This document shows, piece after piece, positions 6,503 through 8,016 of a stretch of DNA of 8,016 nt. Origin of the DNA: Bifidobacterium breve (lineage in GTDB: Bacteria > Actinomycetota > Actinomycetes > S36-B12); contig CALPZT020000057.1 of NCBI GenBank assembly GCA_943328365.2, forward strand, positions 1 to 8,016, read 5' to 3'. The number at the start of each line of letters is the position of its first letter. The stretch's first letter is position 1. The position numbers and the translations under genes were made by a program. The notes beneath the pieces are model-generated. The model did not search any database, had not been told where the DNA came from, and saw only the letters and a program-made list of their open reading frames with translations.

Positions 6503-7779
6503 CAGGCAGCCCGCCCGCGACGAACCCCAGGCCGATCATCGCTCCGGAGCAGCTCGACAAGGTCGAAGCCAGCCTGCGCGAACCGCTCCGCGTGGGGAGG
6601 GAAACCGCCAGCCCGCTCCAGCCCCGACCCGTGATCGGAGAAGACGTCCGACATCTCGACCACGCCCGACTCAACCCGGCCCGGCAGGGCTGCAATCTCG
6701 CGTATGCGACGCCCGCCGTCGTGGCCGGTGGCCGTATGAACGACGAGGTCGACGCAGCCCGCCACCGTGGGCACGACGAAATCCCCGGGAATGTTCTGCC
6801 CCGCCAGCAACGGAAGGGTGCAGAGCTTGGTCACGGCCTCCCGGGCACTGTTCGCATGCAGGGTGGCCATCGCCGGCATGCCGCTATTCATGGCGACCAA
6901 CAGGTCAAGCGCCTCTGACTGCCGAACCTCGCCGACGATGAGCCGAGTTGGCCGCATGCGCAGCGCCTCGCGGACAAGTCGCCGCAGCGGTATCTCGCCC
7001 GTGCCCTCGAGGCTGGCATCGCGAGTCTGCATCGCAACCCAGTCGGGGTGGGCGACCTGCAACTCGAATACCTCCTCGCAGGAGACGATGCGCTCGTGCA
7101 TCGGCACGCACCCGAGGAGTGCGCTCAGCAGCGTGGTCTTGCCGGCCTGCGTGCCGCCGGCGACCACGATGTTCAGCCCGCTCACGACCGCTGCCGACAG
7201 GAATGCCGCCGCCTGGGCGCTCACGGTGCCGGCGGGCACGAGGTCGTCGATATGCCTGGGCCGCATGACGAATCGGCGCACGTTGACCGACCAGTGGCGG
7301 CGGGTGATGTCAGGAATGACGACGTGCAGGCGGCTGCCGTCGGGCAGCATTGCGTCGACGAACGGGCTGCTCGTGTCGAGGCGTCGCCCGGAGATGCGGA
7401 GCATCCGCTCGACGAGATCGCGGACCTCGCGATCGGTGAGCACGACCGTGGTGAGCTCGCTGCGCCCGGCTCGCGCGACGAAGACTCGTCCGGGCTCGTT
7501 GATCCAGATCTCCTCTACGGTCGGATCGTCGAAGAACCGCTGGAGCGGGCCGAAACCGGCGACCGCGTGCTGCACCTCCAGCGCAAGCTGCACGGGATCG
7601 ATGCGAAGCGCCTCGCCGGACGCGAGCGCCTCGCCTACCGCATCGGCCACCGTCTGCTCGATCGCATCGCGAATCGCGTCGTGATCGCGCATCGGGTCGA
7701 TGCCGCGCGTGCGAATGAGCTCGCGAACGCGCTCCTCGGCGATGACCCGCACCTGCGTGCGCTCCGCGTCGAGACCCAT
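6502..7779 (-). CDS. tadA: Tad pilus assembly / secretion ATPase TadA (CpaF family)
   Basis: This is a hexameric cytoplasmic ATPase that powers Flp-type pilus assembly. The 425-residue protein shows an N-terminal helical region with FGPLQRFFDDPTVEEIWIN (76-94), the standard CpaF lead-in, and SPFVDAMLPDGSRLHVVIP (138-156). Walker A is GGTQAGKTT (208-216). The Asp-box region is RIVSCEEVFEL (230-240), Walker B is RLIVGEVR (279-286, E283), and the His box is MATLHANSAREAV (304-316). The EALRMRP and GLNIVVAGGTQ wording matches the actinobacterial CpaF subtype. An in-frame stop at 7819-7821 precedes the gene, and the ATG at 7777-7779 is the first start after it, so this start is well fixed. An AGGGGG element lies seven bases upstream. 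It is the first gene of the cluster in the window. Confidence 0.95.
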   Translation of the reverse strand: MGLDAERTQVRVIAEERVRELIRTRGIDPMRDHDAIRDAIEQTVADAVGEALASGEALRIDPVQLALEVQHAVAGFGPLQRFFDDPTVEEIWINEPGRVFVARAGRSELTTVVLTDREVRDLVERMLRISGRRLDTSSPFVDAMLPDGSRLHVVIPDITRRHWSVNVRRFVMRPRHIDDLVPAGTVSAQAAAFLSAAVVSGLNIVVAGGTQAGKTTLLSALLGCVPMHERIVSCEEVFELQVAHPDWVAMQTRDASLEGTGEIPLRRLVREALRMRPTRLIVGEVRQSEALDLLVAMNSGMPAMATLHANSAREAVTKLCTLPLLAGQNIPGDFVVPTVAGCVDLVVHTATGHDGGRRIREIAALPGRVESGVVEMSDVFSDHGSGLERAGGFPPHAERFAQAGFDLVELLRSDDRPGVRRGRAA

Positions 7780-7786
7780 GGCCGAA

Positions 7787-7792
7787 CCCCCT
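7787..7792 (-). promoter_or_regulatory. Likely ribosome binding site of tadA
   Basis: The minus strand reads AGGGGG, then seven bases (TTCGGCC), then the tadA ATG. It is a moderate Shine-Dalgarno match at good distance. It agrees with this ATG being the only start codon between the upstream in-frame stop and the conserved coding region. Confidence 0.5.
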
Positions 7793-7901
7793 GTCGCCGT
7801 GACGTTGACGCAGCGACCTCAGCGCGAGAACGTGGCGCCCGGTGCTGCTGACGCCGACGGTACGTCGACCGGTCGCGTCGAATCCAGCCCCGGATCCAGC
7901 C

Positions 7902-7910
7902 TGTGGATAA
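7902..7910 (-). promoter_or_regulatory. DnaA-box-like 9-mer TTATCCACA
   Basis: The minus strand reads TTATCCACA, the strict consensus for DnaA binding in E. coli and accepted in actinobacteria. It lies 122 bases upstream of the tadA start. A single perfect match in a G/C-rich genome is less likely by chance than it would be in a balanced one, but isolated chromosomal boxes are common. It could bind DnaA as a regulator or titration site. No origin-like cluster or dnaA/dnaN gene is visible. Confidence 0.4.
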
Positions 7911-7934
7911 CCAGTTCAGACGGGCCGGATAACC
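7905..7934. repeat. Two direct copies of GGATAACC spaced 22 bp apart
   Basis: GGATAACC (GGTTATCC on the minus strand) occurs at 7905-7912 and again at 7927-7934. The start-to-start distance is 22 bases, about two helical turns, which would put both copies on nearly the same face of the DNA. The left copy is part of the perfect DnaA-box-like 9-mer. The right copy sits in a 5-bp inverted repeat, GCCGG-ATAA-CCGGC, at 7924-7937. This arrangement fits a pair of protein binding sites in front of the tad cluster. Confidence 0.5.
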
Positions 7935-8016
7935 GGCACCCGGAGTGACGGATCGCGCTGGCACGCCCGAAAGGATCGGGCGAGTTGCCCCATCTGCAAT
8001 CACCCACGTGGACACC

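Larger units (their letters stand above)
7780..8016. other. Region upstream of tadA without a supported gene
   Basis: I find no coding region here that I can defend. One minus frame is open from the window edge to a stop at 7819-7821, and another is open through into the tadA region. A plus frame opens at a GTG at 7945-7947 and is still open at the edge. None has the third-position G/C preference or recognisable protein pattern of the neighbouring genes. In particular there is no TadZ/Ssd-like ATPase ending here, which is the gene often found upstream of tadA. The segment probably holds the tad promoter, but I see no convincing -35/-10 pair. It does hold the DnaA-box-like repeats listed separately. 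Confidence 0.5.

Noticed and set aside
7009..7092. Divergent Asp box (SCEEVFEL) in TadA as a possible defect
   Set aside because: From memory, the actinobacterial CpaF subtype commonly has a 'V.EEVFEL' version here, and the Walker and His boxes are intact, so it looks like an ordinary subtype difference.
7048..7851. Long open frame (267 codons) on the plus strand opposite tadA
   Set aside because: It mirrors the strongly conserved tadA coding region, has His/Arg/Asp-rich composition with no domain pattern, and is the expected by-product of high G/C at third codon positions.
7945..8016. Possible divergent plus-strand gene starting at a GTG and leaving the window
   Set aside because: Only 24 codons are visible, there is no properly spaced ribosome binding site, and third positions are not clearly G/C biased. 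It cannot be supported without the next sequence.
7819..8016. Possible 3' end of an upstream minus-strand gene, stop at 7819-7821
   Set aside because: The frame is open to the edge, but the 65 visible residues show no known C-terminus and weak codon bias. The distance to tadA would fit, but nothing else supports it.

Overview
The window reads as part of a high-GC actinobacterial chromosome, most likely a Microbacteriaceae-type organism. That placement is an inference from protein character: an FtsX with a two-cysteine extracellular loop, the actinobacterial CpaF/TadA subtype, and a secretin-free Tad cluster. The supporting sequence features are strong G/C preference at third codon positions, frequent GTG and TTG starts, and tight gene packing. 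Every gene I can support lies on the minus strand, so transcription runs from high to low coordinates.

Region 1, upstream edge (7780-8016): about 237 bases with no coding region I can support. It contains a perfect DnaA-box-like 9-mer, two direct copies of GGTTATCC spaced 22 bp apart, and a small inverted repeat.

Region 2, Tad (tight adherence / Flp-type) pilus locus (3171-7779), in transcription order: tadA/cpaF ATPase, tadB, tadC, a 64-aa Flp-like small membrane protein, a TadE pseudopilin, a second TadE-like protein, and a TadG-like protein. Almost every junction overlaps by 1 or 4 bases. The exception is the 42-base gap before the small pilin-like gene, which carries the best Shine-Dalgarno sequence of the cluster. 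Together these genes would encode an inner-membrane secretion motor and platform with its pilin and pseudopilins. The prepilin peptidase (TadV) and the localisation ATPase (TadZ) are not in the window.

Region 3, housekeeping block (409-3155): prfB (peptide chain release factor 2) begins only 15 bases after the last tad gene. It is followed by ftsE and ftsX, the ATPase and permease that control peptidoglycan hydrolysis during division. A TANNNT hexamer six bases before the ftsE GTG suggests a leaderless ftsE transcript.

Region 4, left edge (1-406): the first 135 codons of a single-pass membrane protein resembling DUF4436 proteins, starting 2 bases after ftsX and running off the window.

I see no mobile element, RNA gene, CRISPR array or clear factor-independent terminator. 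The less ordinary points are the atypical pilin-like protein, the weak-start architecture of the downstream tad genes, the run-on of the tad cluster into prfB-ftsEX, and the DnaA-box pair upstream of tadA.
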